Assembly: GCF_030704535.1 (NCBI RefSeq)
Contig: NC_081817.1
Location: 635,001 to 699,000 of the forward strand
DNA: 64,000 bases
Origin: Vitis vinifera
Taxonomy: Eukaryota > Streptophyta > Magnoliopsida > Vitales > Vitaceae
Direction of reading: 5' to 3'
Shown: positions 34,492 to 54,500 of the stretch, in pieces
How the letters are laid out: every line of letters starts with the position of its first letter
How positions within the stretch are numbered: position 1 is the first letter of the stretch
Translations under genes and position numbers: made by a program
Notes under the pieces: generated by a model
The model's input: the letters and a program-made list of their open reading frames with translations, nothing else
The model's database searches: none
What the model was told of the DNA's origin: nothing

Positions 34492-36344
34492 ATTTCTCAA
34501 ATCACACGCAAAGACAAAGGCTTTTGACCCACAGTCTCAATCTTTCCCATATACTATCATCAAAAGTTCATCCTCCATAATCATCACACAGTCCTCTTTC
34601 CTCCCTTTTTATACTTTCAATTCATATCTAATCTTCCCTTTTTGAAGGAAAATGATTAGGGTTTCATACAAAATCTCCCATTTTCTGTCATTTTGTGAAA
34701 ATTTTGAACGTATTTATTTATGTTCTGTTGAATAAGTTTAGACCATCGCCAATAATTTAGAATTTATGAGTTGAAGGGGTTTTAAGGGTTCTAGCTCTTG
34801 AAATGAAAAACAATAAATTATTTTTTATTTTATTTGATAAAATTTTATGTCCTCCACAACTTAATTGAAAAAAAAAGAAAATTGTTATTTTTTTAATAAT
34901 AAAATTGTATGGTCAGCGATTTAATGGAAAATGGCATGGTGAGAGGGCCAAGGGAGGGCTTTTGCTTACAAGTTTTTATTAGGATTCAATTTATTGTTTG
35001 AATGTGCAGGACTACAATGCTACGGTCGAGTTCTACTGGGCTCCATTCCTTGTGGAGTCAAATTCAGACGATCCAACGATGCACAGCATTTTGAACCGCA
35101 TCATCATGCCCGAATCAATCGACAAACACGGACAGAACTGGAAGGGAGTTGACTACCTGATCTTCAATACCTACATATGGTGGATGAACACTTTCAAGAT
35201 GAAAATACTGTAAGTAACCGTGTGAGCATTTGCTCCGTAGCTTCTCCCCCCATTTGGTCATGGACCTAGTCCGCCTAACATGTGTCGTTTCTGGGCCTTA
35301 TTTGCAACAGACGAGGATCCTTCGATCAAGGGTCCACGGAGTACGACGAGATCGAACGGCCGATAGCGTACGGGAGAGTTCTGAGAACGTGGGCCCAGTG
35401 GGTCGACCAAAATGTGGATCCTAACCGCACATCTGTCTTCTTCAGCAGCATGTCTCCTCTCCATATCAAGTATAGCTCAACGCCCACTTCACATTTAAAA
35501 CTGTTTTTCAAAAGCATTTTTTATGTTTTTCAATGGCTGCTAAATTTTTGTTTATTTTATCTTGTTTTCCACAAGCAGGCTTGGGGCTGCTCTTGTCCTA
35601 TCGATTCAATTTTGTAAATAACCAAAAACAAAACCATCGATAAAATTAATGATTTCAAACATATATTATAAATAATAAACATAGTATTTATAATTAATAA
35701 TTTTTGTAAAAAATTGTTTGACGAATGTTTTTTTTTTAAAATAAAAAATAAGAAAAATTGAACAACACTTCCTTTTCAAAAGTTGTTGCCTATTTAAGAG
35801 ATGATTCTTAATATTATTTTGTGGTTGTCGTGGAGGTGGGTGATATCGTCATGGGCCCACACGGTGGACCCGTGACCGAAGGCATGATTTGACCGTAATG
35901 TCGCTTTTAACCTAAAGTTTGGTAAACCACTACCTAATGTTTAAACATTAGTATCGTAGTTGATAATTAAATTATTTTTTATTTAAATTTAATAGGAGTT
36001 TGGATTGGGACAACCCGGATGGCATTAAATGCGCCAAAGAGACGTACCCGATTTTCAACCTCACGACCCGACTAGATGTCGGTACCGATCGGCGAGTCTT
36101 CGCCGTCGCTGTGAACGTGACTCAGTCGATGAAGGTGCCGGTATATTTCGTTAATATTACGAGCTTATCGGAGCTTCGGAAGGACGCCCACACCTCCGTT
36201 CACACCATCCGGCAGGGTAAGTTACTGACTCCGGAGCAACAGGCCGACCCGATGAACTTCGCCGATTGCATCCACTGGTGCCTTCCCGGGTTACCCGACA
36301 TGTGGAACGAGTTCCTTTATTCACGTATTATCTCTCACTCTTGA
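33613..36344 (+). CDS. ESKIMO1/TBL29-like xylan O-acetyltransferase (TBL family)
   Basis: Five exons (33613-34160, 34268-34439, 35010-35209, 35311-35469, 35996-36344) give 475 residues. A type II signal anchor ([17 protein letters not shown], about 13-29) is followed by [14 protein letters not shown] and an acidic stem. The PMR5N cysteine domain starts at [11 protein letters not shown]; the esterase domain has the GDS motif ([14 protein letters not shown], Ser204) and the DxxH motif (DCIHWCLPG, Asp450/His453). Family members acetylate xylan in the Golgi lumen using acetyl donors. The chosen ATG follows a likely 5' UTR intron (33438-33567, GTAAGT...GCAG); an upstream in-frame ATG at 33562 falls at the acceptor of that intron and is removed by it. 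Assignment to TBL29 rather than another xylan-type TBL is from recall of the family. Confidence 0.9.
34450..34492. repeat. (CT)n microsatellite in intron
   Basis: Nearly pure CT tract just after the donor of the second coding intron. Confidence 0.9.
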
Positions 36345-36595
36345 CAATGGCGGACTCTCAATTTTTTTTTTTTCCATTTTTCTAATTAATTTCTGTAATT
36401 TTTTTTTCTTAATGTGGGGACCATGGGGTTGAACCGATTTAATTTTTTTTTTTTCCTTTTGAATTTTGGGGTTCAGCCTATTAAAGGGGGGAAAATTTGG
36501 CAAAGCCTGAAAATGAAGGCTCGGGAATGGGAATGCAATGGGAATGGGAATGGGGTACATGTGAAGAAATTGTAAAATGAATTTGTTGAGAAGGA

Positions 36596-36601
36596 AATAA
36601 A
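36596..36601 (+). terminator. Possible polyadenylation signal of the TBL gene
   Basis: AATAAA about 250 bases after the stop codon, followed by T-rich sequence. Plant signals are loose, so this is tentative. Confidence 0.35.
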
Positions 36602-37497
36602 GTGAATACAAAGTTGTACCTAATTTTGCAAATTATATTTATTTATTTATTTTTATTTTTGGGTTTAATTAATTGTTGGCTCCCACTGTCCACATCTTCT
36701 GAGGCAAAGACAGAAAGGAGATAAAGCCAATAAAAATAAAAATAAAATTTAATATTTGGAGTGTCGGTCGTATATTGTGCTATATTATATTTATGTATAT
36801 GAATTAAAAAAGAAAAAAAGAAAAAAGGATAAAGCTTATTGTCCCTCTTAAATATTGGTATGAAAAAAAAAATAGAAAATGAAAAAAAAAAAAGGAAAAA
36901 TAAGAATAATTTTTTTCTTAGAAAATTATTTTACTTAGACTTAATAATCAATCCTTATTTGTTTGAAAAGATAAAACCACGATACATAATTTTCAATGGC
37001 TTAAAAAAATTATATAGCAAATTTTATTAGTTACATTTTCTTAAAAAGAAATTATAACATTTAATCATATTATATTATTTTGGCTAACCATTTCAAGAAT
37101 AAATTAGTTTTCTTATAACAATTAATTTTATAAAATATGAAAAAAAAAAAAAACTAGAATCTTTAGATATTGTGTTTATTTGGAATTTTTATCAAATCAT
37201 ATGTTTAAATTAGTAAGTTAGATTTTCTTAAAATAAATTTGTAACATTGAATTATATTGCATGATTTTAGTTACCATTTCAACAATAAAGTATACAAGCC
37301 TTTTAAAATATGAAAATATGGCAAGCATTTTTGTCATCATTAGTCATTACCATTTTTTGATATTATAAAAATAAAATTTACCAATATTACCTTACACTTA
37401 CCACAATTCTTCCTTTTTTCTTATTTTTCTTTTTTTAGTGCTTTAAAATTCTTACTTTTATGAAGGTTCATGCATTTGTTAGAAAGGAAGAGTCTAA

Positions 37498-37718
37498 GGT
37501 GGTGTTTGTTTTTTGACTGAATAGAAAAAGCCAAATATTTTAGCTTTTTTTATTCAGCTAAAAGTAACTCATTGACATCAACTAACATAATTAAATTAAA
37601 CTTATTGATAATAAGTTCACTTTAGTTATGTTGGTTAGTATCAACAAAGTACTTTTAGCTAAATAGAAAAAATCAAAATATTTGATTTTTTCTATTCAGT
37701 CAAAAAACAAACGCAACC
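37498..37718. mobile_element. PIF/Harbinger-type MITE
   Basis: 221 bases flanked by TAA at 37495-37497 and 37719-37721. Inverted ends: GGTGGTGTTTGTTTTTTGAC and GTCAAAAAACAAACGCAACC, extending into TGAATAGAAAAA. The interior is itself largely palindromic. Confidence 0.85.
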
Positions 37719-39072
37719 TAAGTCCGCTTAGGCCCCGGGAGTACATTGTCTCAGTGGAAGCCTTCCATGTTCGTTATTGTCCTTGCATCATTTATGTCCC
37801 AAACACAGTTAGTATTCTAATGGTTATAGTCACCATGAACCTATCTCTAGATTATGAAATAGAGATGTTGACTCTTGCTATATCTCTCCCAATGATGGAT
37901 CTTAGTATCTCGTTTTTAGGATTTAGATTCTAGGAAGAAATGACAGGATTAAGGTTTTTAAACTAGTTAGCAACATGCCATGGAATACTCCTCCAATGTC
38001 TGTTGCAAAGGGCGGTGATGGCATGATGACCCCTTCTTCCATTTGATCGAGTTAAAATTAAGCTGATTGGATTAAATTTGTGTTAGCCAAGTTGCATGAT
38101 TCAAAATTCATTTATAATAATATCTAAAAAACTTTTTTCTATATATTTATATCAAAATTTAAATAATAAATAATATAAAATTTAAAAATAAAAACAAACA
38201 AACTTATATATCTTTTTGAAAAAATAAAAAATTATATAAAAAATAAAAATAAACTTATAAATCTTCTTTAAAAAAATAATATATAATTTTATTTTTTATT
38301 TAAAATCTATAAAGAAAATGAATGTTATTATATAGAATGATAAACATTATAAAAGTATTAAATCAAGCTCTCGAGCAACCTTGGTTCAAACCCAACCTAA
38401 ATTGAGTTTGGGTCGAGAAAACTTAACCCAAACTTAACAAAAGTAATGAAAATGTTTGTCCAAATCTACCTAAATATTATGTTGGGTCAACCCATCCAAA
38501 TTGCAAGATAGTTAAAAAAATCAACACAAAATTGAAAGGAATATTAATTACATAGTTTCAATCCCATTAAAATCTATAATTTATAGTAAAAATTAAAAAA
38601 TTACATAGTATAAATTTGTTTTTCTCTTTGATAACGGCAATATATTCAGTCAAGCAAAAATGTTACTAACTGAAGAACTATATGAATTTGATGGGGATTT
38701 TGTTAGAATTAATCTATTGGGTCACTAAGGAAAGGAATCTATATAATTTGAATCCAAATCAGAAATATTTCCTTTTATAAATAACCAATATAGGAATTTC
38801 TCATGGGGATTTTAATTCCTTATGGGTTTTCTACTATTATTAATTAGAAATATATCGGATTATTAAGGCAAAGAATCTGTACAGTTCTAATCTATTTTGC
38901 AGTTTATTTGTGTTAGAAAAATCAATATAGAAACCATTGTTTCATGGTAGTAACCGAAGATGATCCAATAAAATTCATAAACATGCATATCACTAATTAC
39001 CCACCAAAAGGAAAAAGAAAAAAGGGAAAAAATATTCCACTCTAAAAAGTAACAAATTGCATGGATTCATAA

Positions 39073-45036
<5,964 letters not shown>

Positions 45037-45518
45037 TGTTTTCATGCGTTATTGCTGAGCTTTGGAATGCTTAAAAAAGAAAAGAAAAGAAATTTTGACA
45101 TATTGAATAAGGGCTGATACAAACGACTCTACTTCTCAATCCCACCTATAAAATAGTGTCAACTATCTACAACTCAATTCAATGACACCTCCAAATTAAA
45201 TCCTAAATCATTTCACACCTGTATGTATAGCGTTTGGATTATTAAATAGATTCGCAGGTGTGAGAATTTTTTATCATAATATATGTAGATGGGGATCATA
45301 TTACAAAGCTGACTGCAATGGTGAAATACTACATAGTACATATGATACACATTTACATTACAGAGTTACAAAGGCCTAGAGGTGGGGTTGAGGAGGTTCA
45401 GGATCGATGTGTTGGCTTCTGCAATTCCTCTATGTTGTTAGTTGTAAAAATTCATCATATATCTGGAAAGGGTTGTGCATAATGACCTATTCCCGAGGTT
45501 TCAGAAGTAGGGTGTCGA
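45037..45518. other. Convergent 3' region between GH9 copy B and APC1
   Basis: Only 482 bases separate the two stop codons on opposite strands, so both 3' UTRs lie here and may overlap. No other feature seen. Confidence 0.6.
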
Positions 45519-48500
45519 CTAAGACTGTGAACAGAGAAAGAACTTATCTATCTCACCGATAGCATTAATGTGGGTTTTTGGCAACAACAAGCGCAACAAG
45601 GGGATGGAAGAAGATCTTTTGAACTTGGGCCTGATTTTTTCCACGGCTGTCTTGACTATAGATGGAGCTGGCACACAGAACCACTGAAGGTACCAAGATA
45701 AGAGTATTGAATCTTTTCCTCCTTGGGATTCCTCACTGGGCCACTTTCCCAAGTTCAAATAATTGTAGAAATCATTCTTCAATCCTGGAGAATAATTTAG
45801 TAGACCCTCTACCCGTCTCATGAGAGATCCAATAAAGACAGGTTGTACGATGCCTCCTTTTGAAGCTGTCAATCTCCCACTCAGCAGAGCCTCATTGTAG
45901 GCTAGTGCAAGCTGCAAGCAAGGAGAATGCAATTTTTTTAGCATTTTTTTTTTGATGTAACCAACAAACACTTGCTTATTTGGAGGCTGAGCAGGCATAG
46001 CTGAGAAAAAAGAACAGGAAACTCGAGTTTTCACCATACATGATTTGATCTGAATCACTAGACATTCTACCAGACAAACCCAATCAATTAGGCATCCAGG
46101 GTTCAGTGCCTTGTATAATTTGGAAACACTCATGGTAGATAGTTTAGTTTTTATCAATTTAAAAGCAGACCATTTTAATCGTTACCACATGGAGCAAATT
46201 GAATAGCTGTGATTTCTAAGAGAAATAAGGAGTATAAAGAATAGAAGAAAGTGCTATGTTTACAGAAATCTACCTTTAAACTAGAGATGAAGAGCGAGTC
46301 TCCCAGAACAACATTTCCACAGGTAACCTGATCAGCCATAGACCCAATCGTTGTGTATAATGACAAGTAGACCTACATGATTATCAGCCAACCCAAAAAT
46401 GTGGGCAATTTAGGTCAAAAGTTCCAGAAATTAAGAAATGCAACAAACAATAAACATGTTAAGTTCTATGCATCTGTCATAATAAGCTATAAATCGACAT
46501 TTATACATGATAATAAATGGTGAAGATACCCCTATTGCTATGCTTATCATTATGAAGTGTACTAAATTCATTCAGGGGTACATTGCACTACACATTCTAT
46601 TAATTAGACAGCAGCAAGGATAATGGCTTATCCTAAGTTATAAACTTACCTGTAAAAGAGCTGGTCTGTCCTTGCTCACACACTCGAACAGTACTTGCAA
46701 GCAAAATTCCTGGAAATCAGCATCAGATCTGCAAACATGTTTGATGACTAATTATTTCGGAGAACCATGGGCAATGACTACGACAAAAGAAAATCCCTGC
46801 TTATTTTCCTATTATAAGTGTCACAGTTGATTTAGGGTCAATAGAATTTACAATAGTAAGGTTTGCTCAGAAAAGAAAAGATAAGAATAATGCAATCCTT
46901 GACGATATGACAGATCTGGCCAAGAGAAATATGCTTATCCAGTACACAGTTGAAAAAATAATGGTATAAACAAATTCAGGTTTGCTAAGGTGATGGCCTA
47001 GTGGAATCTTAACAATTCTCATTACAAGATGCTTGGTTTGTCCCCTAAACACTCCATATAAAATGCCTAAAAAATAAGAAATGAACTTCACAAAGTAAAA
47101 CAAACAAACTACCACTCATGAAATAGTAAAATATATATATACATTGATGTATAATTTAACATGAAAATTGGTAAACTTATCAAGTCTTTCTAGTATCTCA
47201 GGGAAAGAAACTCTTTATTATTTGAAATTATTTGTTATTCCCAGAAATTTTTCCAAGAAAATAATTTTTTTCCAAAACAAACAATGAAATGACTAGGAAG
47301 TTTCAAAAGTTCTAAAAGAAACTATTCAAGGTTCAAGAGTTTTAAATAGTGTCATCCTACTCAAATTACTTCCTCCATTACACATCAGCAAATTATTCGA
47401 CAGCACTCTACAACTAGGAGGCTAGTCAAAAGTAGGATGTTAAAGGTTTGATTATATATGTCTAGATAAGATGCAAAGAAGAAGACAAATGAAAATAAAT
47501 ATTTGCATGCTTACCTGCCATTCCAAGAAGGGTCACAACAAAGTTGTGCAAAAGCAATTAAGCTTGGATCAGATGAAAAGGTGCTGACCAACTGATCAAC
47601 TGTAACTGATCCTGGTCCACTCTGATCACTGGTACTTGAACCACTAGTTCTGAGACTTGTCAGACCAAAAACCTGAATCAGGAAGTACAAAATAAACTAA
47701 TTATATAATCTGATATAAGATGGTGGAATGTCAACCATAGTAAAATAAATTGTCTCCACAACCTTGTGCATTGCTCGTGACAGCAATGACTGACACCCTA
47801 TGGGGTCATCCACATATGAACAAGCTCCAACCTTCCGCTTGATATACAGCACACCAGAATTAAAAGGATTATTCTTGTCTCCAAAACTCCACCATGGTTT
47901 ATCTGTAAAAGAATTAACACTTGAGATTTGCAGAAACATCTTTAATGAATATATGTAAAATATGATAAACATGAGGAGTAGCATCCACTCTACCTTCATG
48001 AACAATCTCTATTAGTTGAGGCCAATATCGAGGGCCACATACACGCACTCTTTTCAACTGCAAGTAACACATCAAGTAATCTGTAAATGTTGAAGTTCTA
48101 ATCTTATTCAACAGAAGCAACTAAGCAGACAGGCTCCTTTCAAGGTCAGTCAAGTAGCAAATGAGCAGATAGGATCTTATCTAGGTCAGTCTTCTGGGGA
48201 CATAACTTGGGACTGAGATAAAGGATCTGATTGCATACTATTCTAGGCCGATGTATGTTATAATAGACACAGAAACTCAAACTGCTTTATCTTGGAACTT
48301 GTAATTCAGAATTTGGCAACCTCAACTAGAATTTCAAAAAGTGTAGATAAAATCATGCAAAGACAGCTGGTTGCCCAAGATAATTTTTCATGTTAGTTTG
48401 AAGAGAGAAAATACAAAAATTGGAGAATCAAGAAATCCAATATCCATCAGAATTTCTAAATGAAACTTGACAATGAACCGGAATTCTATCAAACTTACAG

Positions 48501-51500
48501 TAGCACGTTCTGGCAGTATGCAAGGGGTGACCTCAAAAAAACTTGTTTCTGCAAAATGTTCCGTTTCCCTAACAGTGACTTCAAGAGGGGCATAAACTGG
48601 TAGGCCTGTGTCAACATCAACTGTTTGAATCCAGCGAGCTTCTGTCGCAAGGACGTACAAATGCCTGTATGCCTGGAAAAATAAAATGCTTTCTTTGGAA
48701 CCTAGATGCTAAAATAACAATAGTTGACCAGACAGCAGTACAGGAGGAAAGAAAACGAATCCTTAACCATTCCGTTTACATAGTAGCGGAGCCAGAAACT
48801 CATTCTGGGTGGGGGGGAGGCATGGGACCCCTCTAGGCCCTGTGTAGATCCACCAATGTGTTTACACAACATGGACACAGGAATTTAGGCATATGGTATT
48901 ATGAAACCCAAAAAATAAAAATATTTTTGGCCTAAAATTAATCAGAAAAGTGTTCCCATTTCTCAAGATTTGTGGAAGGACAATGCTTCACATTTCACAA
49001 ACAGACCAAAAAAGAACAGTACAGAGAAAAATGTTAGCACCAATAGCATTGATTGTGTGACCATCAATATGAAATGACACCTCCAAATGGCAGGTCTAAA
49101 ACCAGTTCAGTTTTTGCCATGTCCTTTCTAAGCCTCATACCTGAAGATGACAACGATTGTCATTGGGTCCAGTGGGTAAGCGTGGATATAGAGTAATCAG
49201 CAAAGCAGCAATAGAACTGTTGCTAGTTGAAAAGGTTCGCATTCCTCCCCCAAGAAACAAGAAACCAATTGCTAAGCTTACCTAAAATAAATGCAGAGAC
49301 ATAAATATAGAAAACACTGATAAGCCAAAACTGAACCCAAATTATAAAGTTCATTCTCATTTAAATTTAAATGTAAGATACATGCAATGGTGCAGACTTG
49401 CTAAAATTTATCTCAAAGAAGCTCAGATGAATGCAGAATTTATCTCAAACACCATTATGATGCAATCAAATTTATTTTCTGGTCAACAGTCTATAATGCC
49501 TTGTACAATACCCTGAGGTTTAATATTGCTAGTTAAAAAATTGTACTTTTCCACGCTTGAATGATAGAATACATGGCTGACTTTTAGATACATGCTAGAG
49601 TTAGCAAGTAATTTATCAATATGGGGCTGAAAATTGTCAATTATCCTTAATGGCCATAAACATAATGATGAAAGCATTTAGTGGAACAGATTAAAAATAT
49701 CATTTAAATATTAGGATGTTAAACGATTGGGTTGTTTGGAGGGAAAGAATGCTAGGATTTCTGAGGACGATACAAGAACTTCAGAGAGTCTTTTCATTTC
49801 TTAGCCTCCTTGTGGGCATCTTGCACCACAACCTTTTAAGGGTGTTCCCCTTAATTTGATCCAACTTGATTGGATGGTGTGTAGTTCCAAGGGTGTGGGC
49901 TAGCAAGGATAGATTATTTTTTGTGTATTCCCACATGGGACATAGTATGTGGAACCTCATAATTGTTAAGATTCTTGAACTTGGAGGTTTTTGCTTTCTT
50001 TTTGTGTACTTTTTGGAGGATCTCTCATCCTTCTTTGTACTTTTTTTTTCTTACCTTAATATACTATATTGTTGTTTCTCATAAAAAAATAAAAAAATAA
50101 ATGAGGTTAAATGAACCCACAAACCTCACAAACTGAATAAATTCCAGCAGAAATCTGATGGCTTGCATTTCTTCTGAATGCTCTTTGTACAAGCCAATCA
50201 ATCTTAAAAATTTGAAATATTTATTGTGATGTACATAAGTGATTCAAAGGGACTTCCTTTGGGGTGGGGGTAATTTGGAGCGAAAGCCTCATCTAGTAAG
50301 ATGGGAGGTGGTGTGCTTAAGTAAGAAGAAAGGGGGCTTAGGGGTAAAAAACCTATCTATTCTCAACAAGGCTCTTCTTGCTAAATGGAATTGGCGGTTT
50401 GCTAATGAGAGAGAAGCCTTATGGAATCAAGTGATTAGAGGGAAATATGGAGAAGAGAGAGGGGGTTGGGCCTCTCGGGAAGTGAGAGAGGCTCATGGCT
50501 TGGGGTTGTGGAAAGGGATAAGGATGGATTGGGAATTAGTGAGCAATAGGATGGTCTTCATTGTTGGTAATGGTAGGAGGGTGAGGTTCTGGAGAGATAA
50601 ATGGTGTGGGGACTCTCCTTTGTGTTCGTCTTTCCCGTCTCTATTTGCTTTGACTGTTGATAAGGAAGAAAGTGTGGCAGATGTTTGGGATTCCTTGGCG
50701 GAGGGGGGATGGGGGGGTTGGAATCCATGCTTTTTAAGAGCTTTCAATGATTGGGAGATAGAGGAAGCATCAAGTTTTATGGAGCAGTTACATCGTAGTA
50801 GAGTTATTGAGGTTGTGGAGGACAGGGTATCATGGACTGAAACTAAGAGTGGTAATTTCTCGGTTAAATCTCTATACTTGGCCATGGAAGCGGGGGGGTC
50901 GGCTCGGTTTCCTTCTAGCCTTATTTGGAATGCGAATGTGCAGCCCAAGATCAGTTTTTTTGTATGGGAGGCTACGTGGGGCAAAGCACTAACCTTGGAC
51001 AAGGTGCAGAAAAGAGGATGGGCTTTGGCAAATAGATGTTTTTTGTGTCTTGAGAATGAGGAGACCATAGATCATCTTCTTCTTCATTGCTCAAGAACAA
51101 AGGTTTTATGGGATCTTCTTTTTACTGTTTTTGGGGTATCTTGGGTGTTGCCTTATTCTGTTAAGGAAACCCTTCTAAGCTGGCATGGATCTTTTGTGGG
51201 CAAAAAGCGTAAGAAGGTGTGGAGAGCGGCTCCTTTGCACATTTTTTGGACGGTTTGGAAGGCGAGGAATCGGTTGGCCTTCAAGGATGATACGTTGTCA
51301 ATTCAAAGAATGAAATACTCTTTTATTTTTTCTCTTTGGGCTGAAACAAAATTGTTCATAGTTGATTGCCCTCTAACTATAGCTAATTTTATTGATTGGA
51401 TGGGCTCTAATTAGGGGTGTATGTTGGGGCTTTTTGTTTCTTTTAGTATTCTCTTGAAGGAGGGTGTATAGGTTTGTATTTCTTGAGCTGCCTTCTTGGT

Positions 51501-54500
51501 GTCTCTTTTTAATAGAATCTCTTTTACCTATCAAAAAAAAAAAAAAAAAAAAAAATAAGTGATTGAAAATTACAGAATTGACATTTAAAATCTAATAGAA
51601 TTGTTTGTTCCCATGAAAGTTTTTGTGTCTTTGGCATTTTTCAGGAGAGCTAAGAAAATTTTGAGCAATCCCATCAGTGAGGTTTGACCTCTTAAAATAT
51701 GATATTAAAAGCATGATGCAAGGGGCAATTCATCTTAAGAGGAGATCTCCTGATAATGTCATAGAAAAACTTACTGCCATTTGAAAACCATAATTAGCAT
51801 GTCCATCTGCTGAGGTTCGACTGCGAAGAAACCTCAATAATCTAAATGTTTGTAAATGCCCAGAACCTGCCATAACCTGATTCCCAGAATCACACAATTA
51901 AACGCTTTACCACATTTTTTATATCAAATGAAAGAAAACAGAAAAGAATATTAAAAAAAAAAAAAAGTACTCACCACAGACAGGGAAAGAACAATGAGGT
52001 GAAGGCAGGTCTCCAGTGAGCCTCGATCGACATAACGAGACAATCCTTTTGGTAAAGTATTTCCACTTGCAATACTAACAGGCTTTATCTGCTAACATAG
52101 AAATGGACAATTTAATACCAGTGAACTGGTAAATGTGAGTTGAGCATCATCACAATGAAGATCAGACCTCATTAAGAAAGTAGACAGCATACTCATAAAG
52201 TAACTCCTGTGCATTTCCATTTTTTGTACCAGCAAACCTCAACCCTGCCAACAATTGAGCTAAAAAACATCAGGACAAAGAAAGCATCTAACTACATCAC
52301 CCAATAATTTGCTGCGGGAAATTCCAAATCCAAGAAAGCAACTAAACATATAGTAAAACTAAATCAGCAATTAATGGATGGCATAATGGCAGTTGGTGAC
52401 TTATACTTCAAGCAGGAAGACATAAGAAACACAAAAGACGTTACCAAGGGAAATGCAAGCTCCAGCTACTATATTGACATATGCCTGAACAAAAGCTTCT
52501 GCATCCATTTCATCAGTATCACCAATCTCATCACCCAGACCTTTGACCCCATTTTTGATAATTTCAGGGATCTGAGACTGAATCCAATCTTTAGACGGAT
52601 GAACCCTATAACAAAAAAAGGTTATGAAAGTGAAAATCTGATGAGTAAGTTCACCAATTGACTAGTTTGTATGAATAACATTACCTGCTCCACATTATCA
52701 AATTCCGAGCAATGACGCGAAGCATTATGAAATCAGGCCTCACATATTGCAAATCAAATTGTGTATGAGGGATAGAAAGCCTAGACACCATCACCTCTGA
52801 TTCAGTCTGTAGTAAGGAAGTGATAGATGAGAATATATTGAAATATGTTTAGCAAGATGTCAAGCATTCTGAATTAAGAATAAAAACAACTGTGTACATT
52901 TTTGTGGAAGTATCTTATAACAGCCATTAAACAGCATCCCTATTGACAAAATTACCTTCAGAAATATTAAAGCCAGAGCAATTATAGCTCCAGGAGCAGT
53001 GACATCAACATTGACTGGGGTTCCATCCATCACCTAAAATGCAACAGCATCACAAATAGAAATTAGAAAACAAAATCCATTAAAACCAGCTGTTGTGAAA
53101 AGGCTTTCTTATTTAAGCATATTTTCAGATCCAAGATGTAAATTATGGAGACATCATTGCACCCAAAAGTCGGATCTATAATTTACCAACCTGCCCAGCA
53201 CCACGATAATGATGATCTGTGGATGATGTCAAGGGTAGGAATCTCTCCTGGTGAACATAAAATAAAAATTTATTGTGTAGCATTGAAGATAGAAATGTTG
53301 TAATGGCACTAAAGTTTCAACCTGTATCATCCACAATGAAAAAAATATTGAGGAAAAAAGGAAAGTGAAAAATAGAACCCGAAGTTATACATTATGGAGT
53401 TCTTTGCCACCAACATATTGAAACAACCGATCAACTAAAGTATCCATGAAACCAAGCGCATCTTCCCCTCGACCTATGGTTGAACAGAAGATGGTTAGTT
53501 ATAAGTAAAATTTTCATGAGATTAATTAAATAAAAGCACATACCCAATGCAACAAGTCCCAATGAAAATCCTGCAGAAACAGCATAACCCTCCCTTTCAA
53601 GTACATTATCACCACCACTTAAACGGCCTATTTCACCCTGTAAAACAGCAACATCTGATGATAAATGAAGAATCTGGAAGTAAAGAAACGATCCCCATTA
53701 TGTTGCATAAGTTCATCTGACCAGAGTATAAAATATACTACAACATATAAATATATCAAGAAACAACATGAGTAATCATTGATACTATTAGAATCTTGTG
53801 TCTGCATGTATTTTTGGCATCCATCACAGAATTTGAGTTTAATATCCCAAGGTTTATTTGGGATGTCCAATTGCCACCTCTTTGGATTTGATAGATACAT
53901 CAAAATCTTTGTTAAATATTGTCTTTTGAGTGCATTTGAGGGATGGTAAAAACTTGCCTGTGAAGGAAATGTTTTCCAAACTCAAAAACACATTTGGTAA
54001 TTTTTTGATAGAAAACATTTTTTTGACAAAAAAACAGTTTTTTGAGAACTTGTTCTAAAAGCAAGATGTTTCTGAAAACATATTTTAAATAGTTTTCAGC
54101 TATTTTTACTTGTTTTCTAGAGAGTTATTTTAAGAAATCATTGTACAAATATGGAAAGCGATCAAAATAAAACATTACCAATAAAAGTAATTTTTTAAGG
54201 AATATTTAAAAACACATAAAACAAATTGAGAACATTCCAAGCTCCCAAACAAACTTTTGTTTTAAAAAAATCAGAGAATTGTTTTTGAAAACTGTTCATA
54301 AAAACTATTTTTTGAAAATTGCTTTCAAAAATGTTCCCAAATATACCCTTAGAAACTTCTTTTCATTCAAGAAAAATAAAATAATGTTTCAAATTTTTTA
54401 AGTTGTTTTGCCAAAAATCTGGGTTGGAATGTCCATTGCAAGGTATAATGAGTTGAAACTAATATTTGCTTTTCAATTGGTTGAATGATTGTTTGGAAAA

